Notes: generated by a model not told the origin, from the sequence alone. A DNA stretch of 64,000 nt from Clostridiaceae bacterium Marseille-Q4143 (GCA_018228645.1 CP073693.1:62001-126000); one strand, 5' to 3'. Positions 1 through 9,500 are shown, numbered from the stretch's first letter. Numbers and translations: made by a program.

Positions 1-1
1 C

Positions 2-766
2 TGGCATCAGGAAATGGAGCTTCAGATCATTCTGTCCGGCAGTGCCCGATATACGGTAAATGGAGAAAACTATGTCGTTAAAGAAGGAAACGCTCTCTAC
101 ATTGCTCCGAATGCCATTCACCAGTCCAGTTCGCTGGAACCTGGTACGGTTGGATATAATCTGGTCATCCTTCCTGTCCTGTTCACACGAATTCTGAAAA
201 ACATTCACTGTGAACAGTACTCTCTTCCTCTAACCATGCTGCAGCCAAGTGCTTTTCTGATTTCACCGGATTCAAAAACAGGATTCAGCATTCTGGAAAC
301 CATGCGCCGCATGTACTATACGGAAAGTTCCAATCATGCATATGAATTATTTCTTCTTCAGAACCTGCTTGGCATCTGGCGCAGTCTTCTTGCCCTTTTT
401 CCAAAGCCCGCTTCAGATACTGCTGACAGTCCAAAACTTCTGAAAGAAAGCCGTATGAGAGATATGCTGGATTACATTCATGAGAACTTTTCCCAGCCCA
501 TTACCATATCACAGATTGCAGCCAGTGCCAGCATCAGCAGAAGTGAATGTTTCCGCTGTTTTTCTGATATGTCACATATTACTCCTATGGAATATCTGAA
601 TCAGTATCGCATATTTGAAGCGACCAGACAACTGACCACCACCAGTGATCCGATTACCGATATCTGTTATGCTGTGGGATTTAACTCAACCAGTTATTTT
701 TCAAAAGAATTTAAGAAGATTTATCAGATGACGCCCCGGGAATACCGGGCATCAAAGAAAGTTTAA
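2..766 (+). CDS. AraC-family transcriptional regulator, 5' end missing
   Basis: The reading frame is open to the left window edge. The residues before the first in-frame ATG at 14 (Trp-His-Gln-Glu) fit the start of an AraC-type cupin sensor, so the gene begins outside the window. The N-terminal half reads as a cupin-like ligand-binding domain (NGENYVVKEGNALYIAPNAIHQ). The last ~100 residues hold the two AraC helix-turn-helix motifs, ending in the typical DICYAVGFNSTSYFSKEFKK and MTPREYR. Such proteins usually sense a small molecule, often a sugar, and activate a nearby operon. The target is not visible because the gene converges on the LysR gene at 822. Family assignment is firm; the ligand is unknown. 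Confidence 0.9.
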   Translation, partial: WHQEMELQIILSGSARYTVNGENYVVKEGNALYIAPNAIHQSSSLEPGTVGYNLVILPVLFTRILKNIHCEQYSLPLTMLQPSAFLISPDSKTGFSILETMRRMYYTESSNHAYELFLLQNLLGIWRSLLALFPKPASDTADSPKLLKESRMRDMLDYIHENFSQPITISQIAASASISRSECFRCFSDMSHITPMEYLNQYRIFEATRQLTTTSDPITDICYAVGFNSTSYFSKEFKKIYQMTPREYRASKKV

Positions 767-770
767 AAAA

Positions 771-813
771 CTCCCGTTACCATCAGACCAGACTGTCTGT
801 GCAGTAACGGGAG
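771..813. terminator. Bidirectional rho-independent terminator
   Basis: A 10-bp perfect stem (CTCCCGTTAC at 771-780, GTAACGGGAG at 804-813) is followed by a T-rich run on the plus strand and preceded by six A on the other side. It can therefore end both the AraC gene and the convergent LysR gene. Confidence 0.85.
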
Positions 814-821
814 TTCTTCTT

Positions 822-1730
822 TTATTTTAAATGTTCTTTCACATATTCTACAAACTTCACTGCTTCCTCCGGCAGATCACCGCGAAGCCGTTTTACATAC
901 CCGAAGGTAATACTGTCTTTCATTCCCTGGATGGGAATTGCATGAATATCCCCCTGCCCGGTCAGAATATCCGGGAAGAGGCCGCTGCTGACATTGGCAA
1001 GCGCGGTCGTACGAAGCATATGAGTCAGAAGACTTCGATTATTGGTCACCACAATCTGTCCCTGATTCTGATAATAAAGCGAATCCATACCGCCTTCCAT
1101 CAGGTGCATTTCCGGCATGACATAGGCATTCTGGCTCTGCACATACTGTAGGGTTCGAAGATCCCTCTCGGTCACAATTTTTGCATGATAAAGAGGATTT
1201 TTCGGACCTACATAGAGAAATGGCTCCGTCTGACAGATGGCAATAAATTTCAGATGTTTCCGTTCGATCATCTGTAGATAAGAGGTCATCCGCCGCTGAT
1301 CTGCATAGAAAAATCCTGCATCAATGGTATGATGATGAAGCGCCTGGAACAACTCTTCCACCGTGCTGTCCTGATACCAGACCTTCAGTCCCTCTTCCAG
1401 ACGCATTTCGCAGTAACTGCCCACAAGTGCAGCAAACCGGTCTCCTGCAGCCGAAGCCACATGCAGGACTCTCTCCTCTTCTTCCTCTACTGCATGGATC
1501 TTTGCCGCATCCACCAGCATGTTGCAGGCATATTCATAGATCTTCTTTCCTGCTTCTGTTGCTTCCACACCTCTCGATTTTCGTTCCAGAAGCTGTACAT
1601 CCAGTTCCATTTCCAGTGCCTTAATGGATTTACTGATATGCGGCTGTGTCGTATACAGCATTTCTGCCGCTTTTTTAAAACTGCCGCTCTCCACACTCAC
1701 TACAAAATACTGCAACTGCTTCAGATCCAT
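822..1730 (-). CDS. LysR-family transcriptional regulator
   Basis: A 302-residue protein with the LysR N-terminal winged helix-turn-helix (MDLKQLQYFVVSVESGSFKKAA followed by YTTQPHISKSIKALE) and a C-terminal effector-binding domain. It is the last gene of the cobalamin-riboswitch operon, 26 bases after the MATE gene. A GGTGGGGG-type ribosome binding site precedes the ATG. It resembles the LysR protein at 10120-11034: both share the LQY...F.KAAE.LYTTQP..SK start and an NVSxG motif late in the protein, so the two look like paralogues flanking one transporter operon. The effector cannot be read from the sequence. Confidence 0.92.
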   Translation of the reverse strand: MDLKQLQYFVVSVESGSFKKAAEMLYTTQPHISKSIKALEMELDVQLLERKSRGVEATEAGKKIYEYACNMLVDAAKIHAVEEEEERVLHVASAAGDRFAALVGSYCEMRLEEGLKVWYQDSTVEELFQALHHHTIDAGFFYADQRRMTSYLQMIERKHLKFIAICQTEPFLYVGPKNPLYHAKIVTERDLRTLQYVQSQNAYVMPEMHLMEGGMDSLYYQNQGQIVVTNNRSLLTHMLRTTALANVSSGLFPDILTGQGDIHAIPIQGMKDSITFGYVKRLRGDLPEEAVKFVEYVKEHLK

Positions 1731-1756
1731 GATTCCCCCACCTTTCAGTAATTCTG

Positions 1757-3103
1757 CTATTTAGAAATATGTGATACATCAAAGCGCCAGAGAATCAGGA
1801 AGGAAATCCCCGCCGCAATCCATGACGCAATATAAATTACAACAATACATTCCATGGTTCCATATATCGGAAGTACCAGTAAGATACCAATCACACGAAG
1901 CAGGCAGATAGCCAGCAGCGTAGTAATCATGGGCCGCACGGTATCTCCTGTACCGCAGCAGGCACCGGAAAGAGCTTCCGCAATGGCATAGAAGAAAAAG
2001 AACGGCGCCATCATTCGGCTGTAAGTTCCAACCAGAACCCCAAGGGAGGCTGCATCCTGTGAAGATACAAAAAGCGGTGTCAGTATCCGGGCAAAGAAGA
2101 ACAGTCCCACACTGATCAGTGCCACTGCGCCAACCGACATGGAAGTTCCCATGGTAACTCCCTTGCGGATTCGCTCTGGATTCTTCGCACCCAGGTTCTG
2201 TGCCACAAAGGTGGTCAGCGCCGGTCCCATGGAATCAGACATCAGCCAGATCAACATATTCAGTTTATCACAAATTCCCCAGGCTGCAATCTGATCTGTA
2301 CCCATAGTGTTGACACCTGCCTGTACAATGCTGTTGGCAATGGGAAACAACATGGCCTGGAGTGCCAGCGGGAATCCCATCCTGATCATCTGGCTCATAT
2401 GCTCTGCACAGAAATGGGGCCACCAGAGCGGCCTCTCATCTTTACTAATTTTCAACGTCTTTCGGAGCATAGCGAAGGTAAGTACCACACTGACAATCTG
2501 TGAAAATACCGTTGCCAGAGCCGCGCCAGCGACTCCCAGATGCAGCACGCCTACCAGCACAAGGTCACCCACAATATTAATGACTGCACAACAAATCAAT
2601 ACATACAGCGGTCGTTTGGAATCTCCATATGCACGCAGAATGCCAGCTGCCATATTATAGAGCACCATGGACCAGATACCGCCAAAATAAATACAGGTAT
2701 AGATCAGTGCCCTGCCATAGACTTCCTCCGGCACGGACATGATATGTAACATCCACGGTGTCAAAAGGACACCTCCGATGGAGCAGACCACACCCAGAAT
2801 TACTGCCACCGTACAAGCTGTACGGATGGAGCAGTGCATCTGCCGCTCATCTCCGGACCCGCAATGTCCGGAAATGAGAATCGTCGCGCCTGAAGCCAGA
2901 CCATTCATGAAATTCAATGGAAACTTAAACAGCGTATGCACGGAATCGATGGCTGCCAGTCCCAGTTTTCCGGTAAACTGACCTACCACGACCGCATCAA
3001 TCGTGACATAAAGCTGCTGAATCAGACTGCCCACAATAATCGGCAGTACAAACAGCAAAATTCCTTTTCCGACGCTGCCTTTCGTGAGTGTGTGTTCCTT
3101 CAT
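1757..3103 (-). CDS. MATE-family multidrug/metabolite exporter
   Basis: A 448-residue polytopic membrane protein with about 12 hydrophobic segments and the MATE N-terminal pattern (LTKGSVGKGILLFVLPIIVGSLIQQLY, then DAVVVGQFTG). MATE proteins export cationic or organic compounds using Na+ or H+ gradients. The gene starts 3 bases after the stop of the solute-binding lipoprotein gene, and its AAGGA ribosome binding site overlaps the end of that gene, so it is co-transcribed with the importer. A MATE exporter inside a cobalamin-controlled import operon is unusual. The substrate is unknown; export of a metal-binding or corrinoid-related compound is one guess. Confidence 0.92.
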   Translation of the reverse strand: MKEHTLTKGSVGKGILLFVLPIIVGSLIQQLYVTIDAVVVGQFTGKLGLAAIDSVHTLFKFPLNFMNGLASGATILISGHCGSGDERQMHCSIRTACTVAVILGVVCSIGGVLLTPWMLHIMSVPEEVYGRALIYTCIYFGGIWSMVLYNMAAGILRAYGDSKRPLYVLICCAVINIVGDLVLVGVLHLGVAGAALATVFSQIVSVVLTFAMLRKTLKISKDERPLWWPHFCAEHMSQMIRMGFPLALQAMLFPIANSIVQAGVNTMGTDQIAAWGICDKLNMLIWLMSDSMGPALTTFVAQNLGAKNPERIRKGVTMGTSMSVGAVALISVGLFFFARILTPLFVSSQDAASLGVLVGTYSRMMAPFFFFYAIAEALSGACCGTGDTVRPMITTLLAICLLRVIGILLVLPIYGTMECIVVIYIASWIAAGISFLILWRFDVSHISK

Positions 3104-3105
3104 CT

Positions 3106-4287
3106 TTATTTCCTTCTCTGTACTGCGGAATCAAAGTCCCACGCACCTGCAAGTTCCTTCAGATCGTCTAAGGTTGCATTCGGATTATGTGCTTTGCACA
3201 CTTCCAGAAGATCCTCATAGTTGTAGGCATTCAAAGTAATGCCGGAAGACAGCTCATATTTTTCCTGGAAATCCTGATAATCGGTGGAAGTCCAAAACCC
3301 CTGCTGAATGGCAAATGCTTTTCCATCTTCCCGAAAATCCTCACTGTATCCGGTTACCGCATTGTAAATAGCTGCAAAGGCCGGTCCAATGATGGATTCA
3401 TATTTACCACACAGATATTTCAAGTTACCGTTTTTAAAGAGTTTTCCATTAGTTTCCGTATAACAGTCAACCGTTCCAAGACTTGCATTTCCCAGAGAAT
3501 CTGCAATGGCCTGTACCGGAATCGTACTCATTACCACACCTGCCTGATCCTTTTCAAACTCTGCAACTGCCTGCTGTCCTATATCCGGCACCCCAATATA
3601 GCCCGGAAATACAGTGACTTTTAAGTTTCCTGCTTCCACGCTGACCGGTTCAGAAGCCGATGCAAGCTCGGTACTGCTCTGGTCAAACTGAACGCCGTAG
3701 GCTTCCTGCAGAGCGTCAAGCATTCCTTCTGCGCGCTGTTCGTGCATCACATTGGTGCCCGCACCTCCGCTTAAAAGAAGATAATTGTCCGTAATCTGCT
3801 CTTTGGCGAAATAAGCAGCCATATCATATCCGGCCTGATACTCCATCTCATTTCCCGGTCCGAAATATCCCAGGAAATATGGATTATCCTCTACTTTCGC
3901 AAAGTCTTCCGGATCTGTCGTACTGGAGGGACGGAGATAATACACTCCATGGGATGCACAGAGTGATACTTCTTTCTCAAGATCAAAACTGTTAAATGCG
4001 ATAATTCCTTCCACACCTGCCGCAATGGCATTGTTCAGGAACTCCATCTCCTCTACATCTGTGGTTACCCCTGCGGAATACAGGAAATCCACATCAGAAA
4101 AATTCTCCCCCAGATAGCCTTCCATATACTCACGGAACGCCTGTACCTGTTCATCCTTCAGATCATAGACAATTACCCCGATCTTATGGATGTGCTCCTG
4201 CTCCTCGGTTTTCTGTGCGCAGGAAGTCATAGCTAACATCATAGTCAATGCAAGCAGTAAAGCGATGATTTTCTTTGCTTTTTTCAA
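3106..4287 (-). CDS. Solute-binding lipoprotein, type I periplasmic-binding fold
   Basis: A 393-residue protein with a lipoprotein signal peptide (lipobox ending LAMTSC near residue 23). A body of sugar-binding-protein style follows: an HKIGVIVYDLKDEQ start, then GVEGIIAFNSFDLE and NYLLLSGGAGTNVMHEQRAEGM. This is the LacI/RbsB-like type I fold, not the type II fold of the operon's main binding protein at 7911-9500. No type I ABC permease lies nearby, so it may act as an extra receptor or as a sensor. It begins directly after the ATPase gene stop and is followed 3 bases later by the MATE gene. The fold call is from sequence pattern only. Confidence 0.75.
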   Translation of the reverse strand: MKKAKKIIALLLALTMMLAMTSCAQKTEEQEHIHKIGVIVYDLKDEQVQAFREYMEGYLGENFSDVDFLYSAGVTTDVEEMEFLNNAIAAGVEGIIAFNSFDLEKEVSLCASHGVYYLRPSSTTDPEDFAKVEDNPYFLGYFGPGNEMEYQAGYDMAAYFAKEQITDNYLLLSGGAGTNVMHEQRAEGMLDALQEAYGVQFDQSSTELASASEPVSVEAGNLKVTVFPGYIGVPDIGQQAVAEFEKDQAGVVMSTIPVQAIADSLGNASLGTVDCYTETNGKLFKNGNLKYLCGKYESIIGPAFAAIYNAVTGYSEDFREDGKAFAIQQGFWTSTDYQDFQEKYELSSGITLNAYNYEDLLEVCKAHNPNATLDDLKELAGAWDFDSAVQRRK

Positions 4288-5259
4288 TTATTTGTCCTCC
4301 TTGTCAAACAGATGACAAGCCACTTCATGATCTGCTCCGATCTGCTGAAGTTTTGGTTTTTCAGCCCCACACCGCTCTGTTGCCTTCGGGCAGCGTCCCC
4401 GGAAGGGGCATCCTGCCGGCACATCCAACGGACTGGGCGCTTCTCCTTTGATTTCCTCGATCGGTTTGGAGAAATCCATTCCAATATCAAAAATAGAGCC
4501 AATCAGTGCTCTCGTGTAGGGATGAACTGCATGCTCTGCCAGATCCTCTGCAGGCAATAACTCCACTACATTTCCAAGATACATCACTGCCACCTCATGA
4601 GCACAGGACTGGATCAGGGAAATATCATGGCAAATAAATCCGATAGTAATATTTTTTTCCTTCTGAAGCTTTACAATCAGTTCAATAATCGTCTGCTGTA
4701 CGGACACATCCAGTGCAGAAGTTGCCTCATCCAGAATCAGGATCTCCGGTTCCAGAGCCAGCGCACGGGCAATTGCCACACGCTGCCGCTGTCCGCCGGA
4801 CATATTGTGGGGATAACGGTCTGCGAAATCTCCCGGCAGCTCTACCATTTCCAGAAGACGACGGCAGGCTGCATCCTTTTCGTTCTTCTTAATCCGGTTA
4901 AAATTCAGAAGGGGTTCGCATACGATATCCCGGATCTTCATCTTCGGGTTAAAGGAAGAAGTCGGATCCTGGAATACCATCTGAATATTCTGTCGGTTCT
5001 GACGCAGTTCCTCTCCCTTCAGTTTAGTAATATCTTTGCCCCGATAAAGAATTTCTCCTTCAGAAGGGGTGTCCAGAGACACCAGGAACCGCATGAAGGT
5101 AGATTTTCCGCAACCGGATTCTCCTACCAGTCCTAATGTCTTTCCTTTATAAAATTTCAGGTTAATATCATCATTGGCAACCAAAGTCCGTCCGTCAGAT
5201 GCCGGAAAACGTCTTGTAACATGCTTTGCCTCCAATATAACTTCATCATGTTCAAACAT
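4288..5259 (-). CDS. Peptide/nickel-type ABC transporter ATP-binding protein (DppF/OppF-like)
   Basis: A 323-residue ABC ATPase with Walker A GESGCGKST, signature MSGGQRQRVAIARAL and Walker B ILILDEATSALD. The C-terminal extension contains HPYTRALIGS and a Cys cluster (AGCPFRGRCPKATERC), typical of the OppF/DppF subunit. It energises import together with the partner ATPase, whose 3' end it overlaps by 8 bases (ATGTTTGA). It follows the usual order of binding protein, two permeases, two ATPases. Substrate could be peptide, nickel/cobalt complex or another small solute. Confidence 0.95.
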   Translation of the reverse strand: MFEHDEVILEAKHVTRRFPASDGRTLVANDDINLKFYKGKTLGLVGESGCGKSTFMRFLVSLDTPSEGEILYRGKDITKLKGEELRQNRQNIQMVFQDPTSSFNPKMKIRDIVCEPLLNFNRIKKNEKDAACRRLLEMVELPGDFADRYPHNMSGGQRQRVAIARALALEPEILILDEATSALDVSVQQTIIELIVKLQKEKNITIGFICHDISLIQSCAHEVAVMYLGNVVELLPAEDLAEHAVHPYTRALIGSIFDIGMDFSKPIEEIKGEAPSPLDVPAGCPFRGRCPKATERCGAEKPKLQQIGADHEVACHLFDKEDK

Positions 5260-6034
5260 AAGATTCCCCTCCCATCGAAGGTACTGCGCTTAACAGCCTG
5301 CGGGTGTATGCATTTTCCGAATGATGCAGGATATGGTCTCGGTCTCCCTGATCTTCTATATGACCATCTTTCATGACCACAACATAGTCGGACATATAGG
5401 CTGCCACACCCAGATTATGGGTAACAACAATAATACCGGTGCCATAATCTTCTCTTAATTCCATCATCTGGCGAACAATCTGTGCCTGAGTAGTTACATC
5501 CAGTGCACTCGTCGGCTCATCTGCCAGCAGAAGCTTCGGCTGATAAGTCATACCCATGGCAATACCGACACGCTGACGCATACCGCCGGATAATTGGAAC
5601 GGATAAGAACGCATGATATTGTCCGGGCTCGGAAGACGCATTTTTCCAAGCATCTCTTCCCCTTTTACCCATGCATCCTTTTTAGAAATCTTTTCATGGG
5701 TCTGCAGATACTCTGTAAATACAGAGCCAATCTTCCTGGTCGGGTTCATCATGGCACCGCTGTCCTGGAAAATCATGGAAATCTCACTGCCGCGCAGTTT
5801 TCTCCACTGTTCCGGTGTATTCTTAAGAAGAGAAGTACCATGAAAAAGAATATCTCCCTTGGTTACTTTACCGCCACCTGCAAGCAGCCCCAGAATCGCA
5901 CGGATCACAGTGGTTTTACCGCTTCCGCTCTCTCCTACCAGGCTGACAATCTGCCCCGGAGCCATATTGAGACTGAAATCCATGACTGTAGGAACATTTT
6001 TATAAGCAATTGTAATATCATCAATTTTCAGCAT
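5252..6034 (-). CDS. Peptide/nickel-type ABC transporter ATP-binding protein (DppD/NikD-like)
   Basis: A 260-residue ABC ATPase with Walker A GESGSGKTT, signature LSGGMRQRVGIAMGM and Walker B LLLADEPTSALD. It is shorter than most DppD/OppD proteins and close to NikD length, because the C-terminal Cys-containing extension is missing; only the segment ending LLSAVPSMG remains. It starts 12 bases after the permease gene with a GGAGG ribosome binding site and overlaps the next ATPase gene. The NikD-like size slightly favours a metal substrate but does not prove it. Confidence 0.94.
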   Translation of the reverse strand: MLKIDDITIAYKNVPTVMDFSLNMAPGQIVSLVGESGSGKTTVIRAILGLLAGGGKVTKGDILFHGTSLLKNTPEQWRKLRGSEISMIFQDSGAMMNPTRKIGSVFTEYLQTHEKISKKDAWVKGEEMLGKMRLPSPDNIMRSYPFQLSGGMRQRVGIAMGMTYQPKLLLADEPTSALDVTTQAQIVRQMMELREDYGTGIIVVTHNLGVAAYMSDYVVVMKDGHIEDQGDRDHILHHSENAYTRRLLSAVPSMGGESYV

Positions 6035-6046
6035 ATTCCTACCTCC

Positions 6047-6877
6047 TTACTCTGCTCTCGGATCCAGGATATCCCGAATGGAATCTCCCAACATGTTAAA
6101 TACAACAACGACAAAGAAAATTGCAAGACCCGGATATAGCATCATCCAGGGTGCGGACTGCATACAGGCACGACCTTCATTCAGCATATAGCCCCATTCC
6201 GGTGTCGGCGGCTTTGCACCAAATCCCAGGAAGGACAGGGCTGCGATCTCCAGCATCATACCGCCTACATCCGTAGCTGCTGTGATAATCAGCGTCGGCA
6301 GTGCATTGGGCAGCATATAACGAAGCAGCATATAGGGTGTTTTAGAACCAGTTACAATGGCTGCGGATACATAGTCACGGTCACGGATTTTCATAACCAG
6401 GCTTCGTGCCAGACGGGCATATTTGGTCCAGTTGACAGCTACAATTGCGATGATGGCATTACGGATACTTGCACCCATGATACCTGCCACAGCCAGTGCC
6501 AGAACCAGACCCGGGAAAGCCAGCATCATATCTGCAATCCGCATGAGAACCGCATCAACGGCTCCGCCAAAATAACCGGCAATCACACCTACTACACTGC
6601 CCACCAGAAAAATGAGGACAACCACACCAAAGGTAGAAGTGAGGGATGCACGGGCTCCGTAAATCACACGGGCATAAATATCACGTCCCATTTTATCAGT
6701 ACCGAAAATATGAGCTTTGCTCGGTGCCTCCAGGGCCTCTGTCAGGGAACCTTTCAGCGGGTCAACACCTCCGGTAAGTACCGGTGCAAAAACAGCTGCC
6801 AGAATGATCAAAATGGCAAGAATTCCAAAAAAGGTAAACTGCTTATGTTCTTTCACAAATTTTAACGTCTTCTTCAT
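6047..6877 (-). CDS. Peptide/nickel-type ABC transporter permease (DppC/NikC-like)
   Basis: A 276-residue inner-membrane subunit with an N-terminal membrane helix and the DppC hallmark start FGTDKMGRDIYARVIYGARASL. The EAA loop reads ALSFLGFGAKPPTPEWGYML near the C-terminus. It pairs with the permease encoded 4 bases upstream to form the translocation channel. Its ribosome binding site (AGAGGT) overlaps the end of the preceding gene. Confidence 0.95.
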   Translation of the reverse strand: MKKTLKFVKEHKQFTFFGILAILIILAAVFAPVLTGGVDPLKGSLTEALEAPSKAHIFGTDKMGRDIYARVIYGARASLTSTFGVVVLIFLVGSVVGVIAGYFGGAVDAVLMRIADMMLAFPGLVLALAVAGIMGASIRNAIIAIVAVNWTKYARLARSLVMKIRDRDYVSAAIVTGSKTPYMLLRYMLPNALPTLIITAATDVGGMMLEIAALSFLGFGAKPPTPEWGYMLNEGRACMQSAPWMMLYPGLAIFFVVVVFNMLGDSIRDILDPRAE

Positions 6878-6881
6878 CTTC

Positions 6882-7820
6882 TTACCTCTTCAAGCGCATC
6901 CGGGGATCAATATAGACATAGGATGCATCCACAATCAGGTTAATGACCATATAAATCAGCGCCATCCAGAGTACATACCCCTGAATCAGGTTGTAGTCGC
7001 TGGAAGTAATCGCAGTAACGGCCAGGTTACCAAGTCCAGGATAAGAGAAGATCACCTCTACAACACTGGTACCACCAAGAAGGCTTCCGACGGAAAGTCC
7101 CAGCATGGTAATCAGCGGAAGCAGTGCATTCGGAAATACATTTTTCCAGATAATCGTGGAACGTTTCACACCTCTGGCTTCTGCTCCGATCACATAATCC
7201 TGACTTAATTCCTCCAGAACTGCAGTCCGGACCTGTCTGGTATATTTAGATGCCATTGCAATGGCCAGCGTCAATGCCGGCAGAAACAGACTCTTGAAGT
7301 CACCGCCGGAAGCGATAACAGGGAAAACCTGAATCTGTACACACAGCAGCATCATCAGGAGAAGTCCTACCCAGAAGTTCGGCATCGCACATCCAATGAA
7401 GGTTACCGCACGGCAGATATAGTCGATGATACCGTCTTTATGTAATGCGGAAGCAACACCCAGCGGCACTGCTATGATCAACATCAGAATCAGTGACATG
7501 AGGGTCAGCTTCAGGGTCGGCAATACACGGGCTGCCAGAAGCTCCACTACCGGTTTGTTGAGGCTGTAGGATTTTCCAAAATCACCATGCAGGCAGTTAA
7601 ACAGCCAGCGGAAATACTGGGTGAAAAACGGGTCGTTCAGTCCCATCTCATCCCTGGTCTGCTGTACCAGTTCTTCCGTCGGCATCACGCCGGTAGCGGA
7701 GAACATGTTGCGGACCGGATCTCCAGGAGACAGGTAGGTCAGTAAAAACGTTACGAAACTGATACCAATCAATACAATTGCAATCTGTAAGATTCGGCGA
7801 AGAATCTGTTTCTTATTCAA
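6882..7820 (-). CDS. Peptide/nickel-type ABC transporter permease (DppB/NikB-like)
   Basis: A 312-residue membrane subunit with the N-terminal DppB pattern (RRILQIAIVLIGISFVTFLL, LSPGDPVRNM). The conserved TGxxxxxELVQQ region follows, and the EAA-like loop reads YVIGAEARGVKRSTIIWKNV. The start codon is TTG at 7818-7820, supported by an AAAGGAG ribosome binding site 8 bases upstream. A 90-base spacer with a strong hairpin separates it from the binding-protein gene, so the binding protein is probably made in excess over the membrane parts. Confidence 0.94.
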   Translation of the reverse strand: MNKKQILRRILQIAIVLIGISFVTFLLTYLSPGDPVRNMFSATGVMPTEELVQQTRDEMGLNDPFFTQYFRWLFNCLHGDFGKSYSLNKPVVELLAARVLPTLKLTLMSLILMLIIAVPLGVASALHKDGIIDYICRAVTFIGCAMPNFWVGLLLMMLLCVQIQVFPVIASGGDFKSLFLPALTLAIAMASKYTRQVRTAVLEELSQDYVIGAEARGVKRSTIIWKNVFPNALLPLITMLGLSVGSLLGGTSVVEVIFSYPGLGNLAVTAITSSDYNLIQGYVLWMALIYMVINLIVDASYVYIDPRMRLKR

Positions 7821-7856
7821 GACAATGGCTCCTTTCTAAAAGTGAACAAAACAGGA

Positions 7857-7895
7857 ACCCCCACCCTGGCCGCCGCAAGGGGCACGGATGGGGGT
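7857..7895 (-). other. Intercistronic hairpin between binding protein and permease genes
   Basis: ACCCCCACCC (7857-7866) can pair with GGATGGGGGT (7886-7895) with one mismatch. No T run follows on the minus strand. It is more likely a 3' stabiliser or partial attenuator that raises binding-protein mRNA over the downstream genes than a full terminator. Confidence 0.6.
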
Positions 7896-7910
7896 AATGA
7901 ATACTTAATC

Positions 7911-9500
7911 TTACTCAGCCGGGGTAATCTCGGTGGTCAGCCAGTAGTAGTCTGCCGTATGGATATGTGCATTTCCTACATTCTTAGAGTAAATCATGGA
8001 AGAGTTGTAGTAACCGTCGATCAGAACAGCGGCATCATCTACCAGAATCTGCTGCATCTGGAAGATCAGATCTGCACGTTTCTCTTCATCCATCTCGCTC
8101 TTCAGCTGCTCGAACAGTGCATCATATTCCGGATTGGAATATCCGCAGTAAGTAGTATCGGTTGCCCAGTTTGCCATGTAAGCATAGGGATCTCCGGTAC
8201 CTACGGTGATCCAGTTATTGTTATTAAAGTCATAATCTCCGGCAGCAAGTTTGCTCCACTGGTCATCAGAGCTGCCGTAGTCTGCGGTGCATCCGATACC
8301 GATCTCTGCCAGATACTGAATATGTGCGTTGGAGAAATCGTTCAGCAGACGGTTCTCATAGGAAACGTAGTGCAGATTGATATTCTGTCCATCCAGCTCA
8401 CGGATTCCATCGCCGTCAGTATCTACGATTCCTGCATCATCAAGGAGCTTCTTAGCGCCTTCCGGATCATAGGTATAGGGGTTGGTCAGTTTGTCATAAC
8501 CATAGCTTAAAGTAGACGGCAGTACTGAGAATCCCGGAGTATACAGACCTCCGATGGTCTTGGAGTTGCAAATGGTATCATAGTCAATGCCCATCAGGAT
8601 TGCCTGACGCAGAGTCTTGTTGCCAAGAACGCCGTCAAAGTTCATCCAGCTGAAACCACAACGAACACCAGAAGCAATATCTACAGTGAAATCAGGATTA
8701 TCTTTGAAATCCTGGATATCAGATACATTGGTAATATTCTCTACCAGATCAACCTGTCCACTCTGCAGCGCCATGGTCTTAGCAGAAGCATCCCCCATGT
8801 ACATCAGTTTTACTTCGTCATAGGGAACTTCCTCACGGTAGTTCGGATTCGCTGCCAGATCATAACCTACACCTACACCATTGAAAGTCTCAACCATGTA
8901 CGGACCGGTTCCGATCGTGCCATTGTCAAAGTTCTCGGTATCTGCCACATCAACAATTGCCATAGTCGGATGTGCCAGCTGTCCCGGAAGGTTGGCATAA
9001 GGCTGAGTCGTCTGGATGGTCAGGGTATTTGCTGCATCATCTGCAGTAATGGTTGCCTCGAACTCCAGATATTTCTGCGGTTTTGCAGATCCGCTCGGTC
9101 CCATCTCTTTCAGATATTCAAAGCACTCTTTTACTTTAGTCGGAGTCAGATCACAGCCGTCAGAGAATTTGATGCCGTCTTTCAGGGTGATGACCCACTC
9201 GGTATGCTCATCATTTACAGTGTAGCTGTCAGCAAGCCACGGCTCTACTTCCATGCTGTCGTTGAACTTGAACAGTCCCTCGGTGATACCGTAACGCATG
9301 GCATTCCATCCACCGTTCTCATCGGTAACGGTATTGACAATACCATCGGTATACATCTGGCATCCGAAAGTAAGTACTTTCTTATCTCCATCATTCGCAG
9401 CAGAAGTGCTTCCGCTGTTATCGGATGCTCCACCGCCGCAGCCAGTCAGCAGCAAAGCTGCTGCCAGAGTTAAACTGATACATTTCTTCGTGTTTTTCAT
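7911..9500 (-). CDS. ABC transporter substrate-binding lipoprotein, SBP family 5
   Basis: A 529-residue type II (SBP_bac_5) binding protein with a lipoprotein signal peptide (lipobox LLLTGC near residue 21). Family hallmarks include MRYGITEGLFKFNDSMEVEP near residue 70, WVITLKDGIKFSDG and the FLGNKTLRQAILMGI-like segment. This family binds peptides, nickel/cobalt complexes, opines or heme. It is the first gene of the operon and has an AAAGGA ribosome binding site. A cobalamin riboswitch and a terminator lie in its 5' leader, which makes cobalt, a metallophore complex or a corrinoid-related solute plausible. The substrate remains inference. Confidence 0.95.
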   Translation of the reverse strand: MKNTKKCISLTLAAALLLTGCGGGASDNSGSTSAANDGDKKVLTFGCQMYTDGIVNTVTDENGGWNAMRYGITEGLFKFNDSMEVEPWLADSYTVNDEHTEWVITLKDGIKFSDGCDLTPTKVKECFEYLKEMGPSGSAKPQKYLEFEATITADDAANTLTIQTTQPYANLPGQLAHPTMAIVDVADTENFDNGTIGTGPYMVETFNGVGVGYDLAANPNYREEVPYDEVKLMYMGDASAKTMALQSGQVDLVENITNVSDIQDFKDNPDFTVDIASGVRCGFSWMNFDGVLGNKTLRQAILMGIDYDTICNSKTIGGLYTPGFSVLPSTLSYGYDKLTNPYTYDPEGAKKLLDDAGIVDTDGDGIRELDGQNINLHYVSYENRLLNDFSNAHIQYLAEIGIGCTADYGSSDDQWSKLAAGDYDFNNNNWITVGTGDPYAYMANWATDTTYCGYSNPEYDALFEQLKSEMDEEKRADLIFQMQQILVDDAAVLIDGYYNSSMIYSKNVGNAHIHTADYYWLTTEITPAE

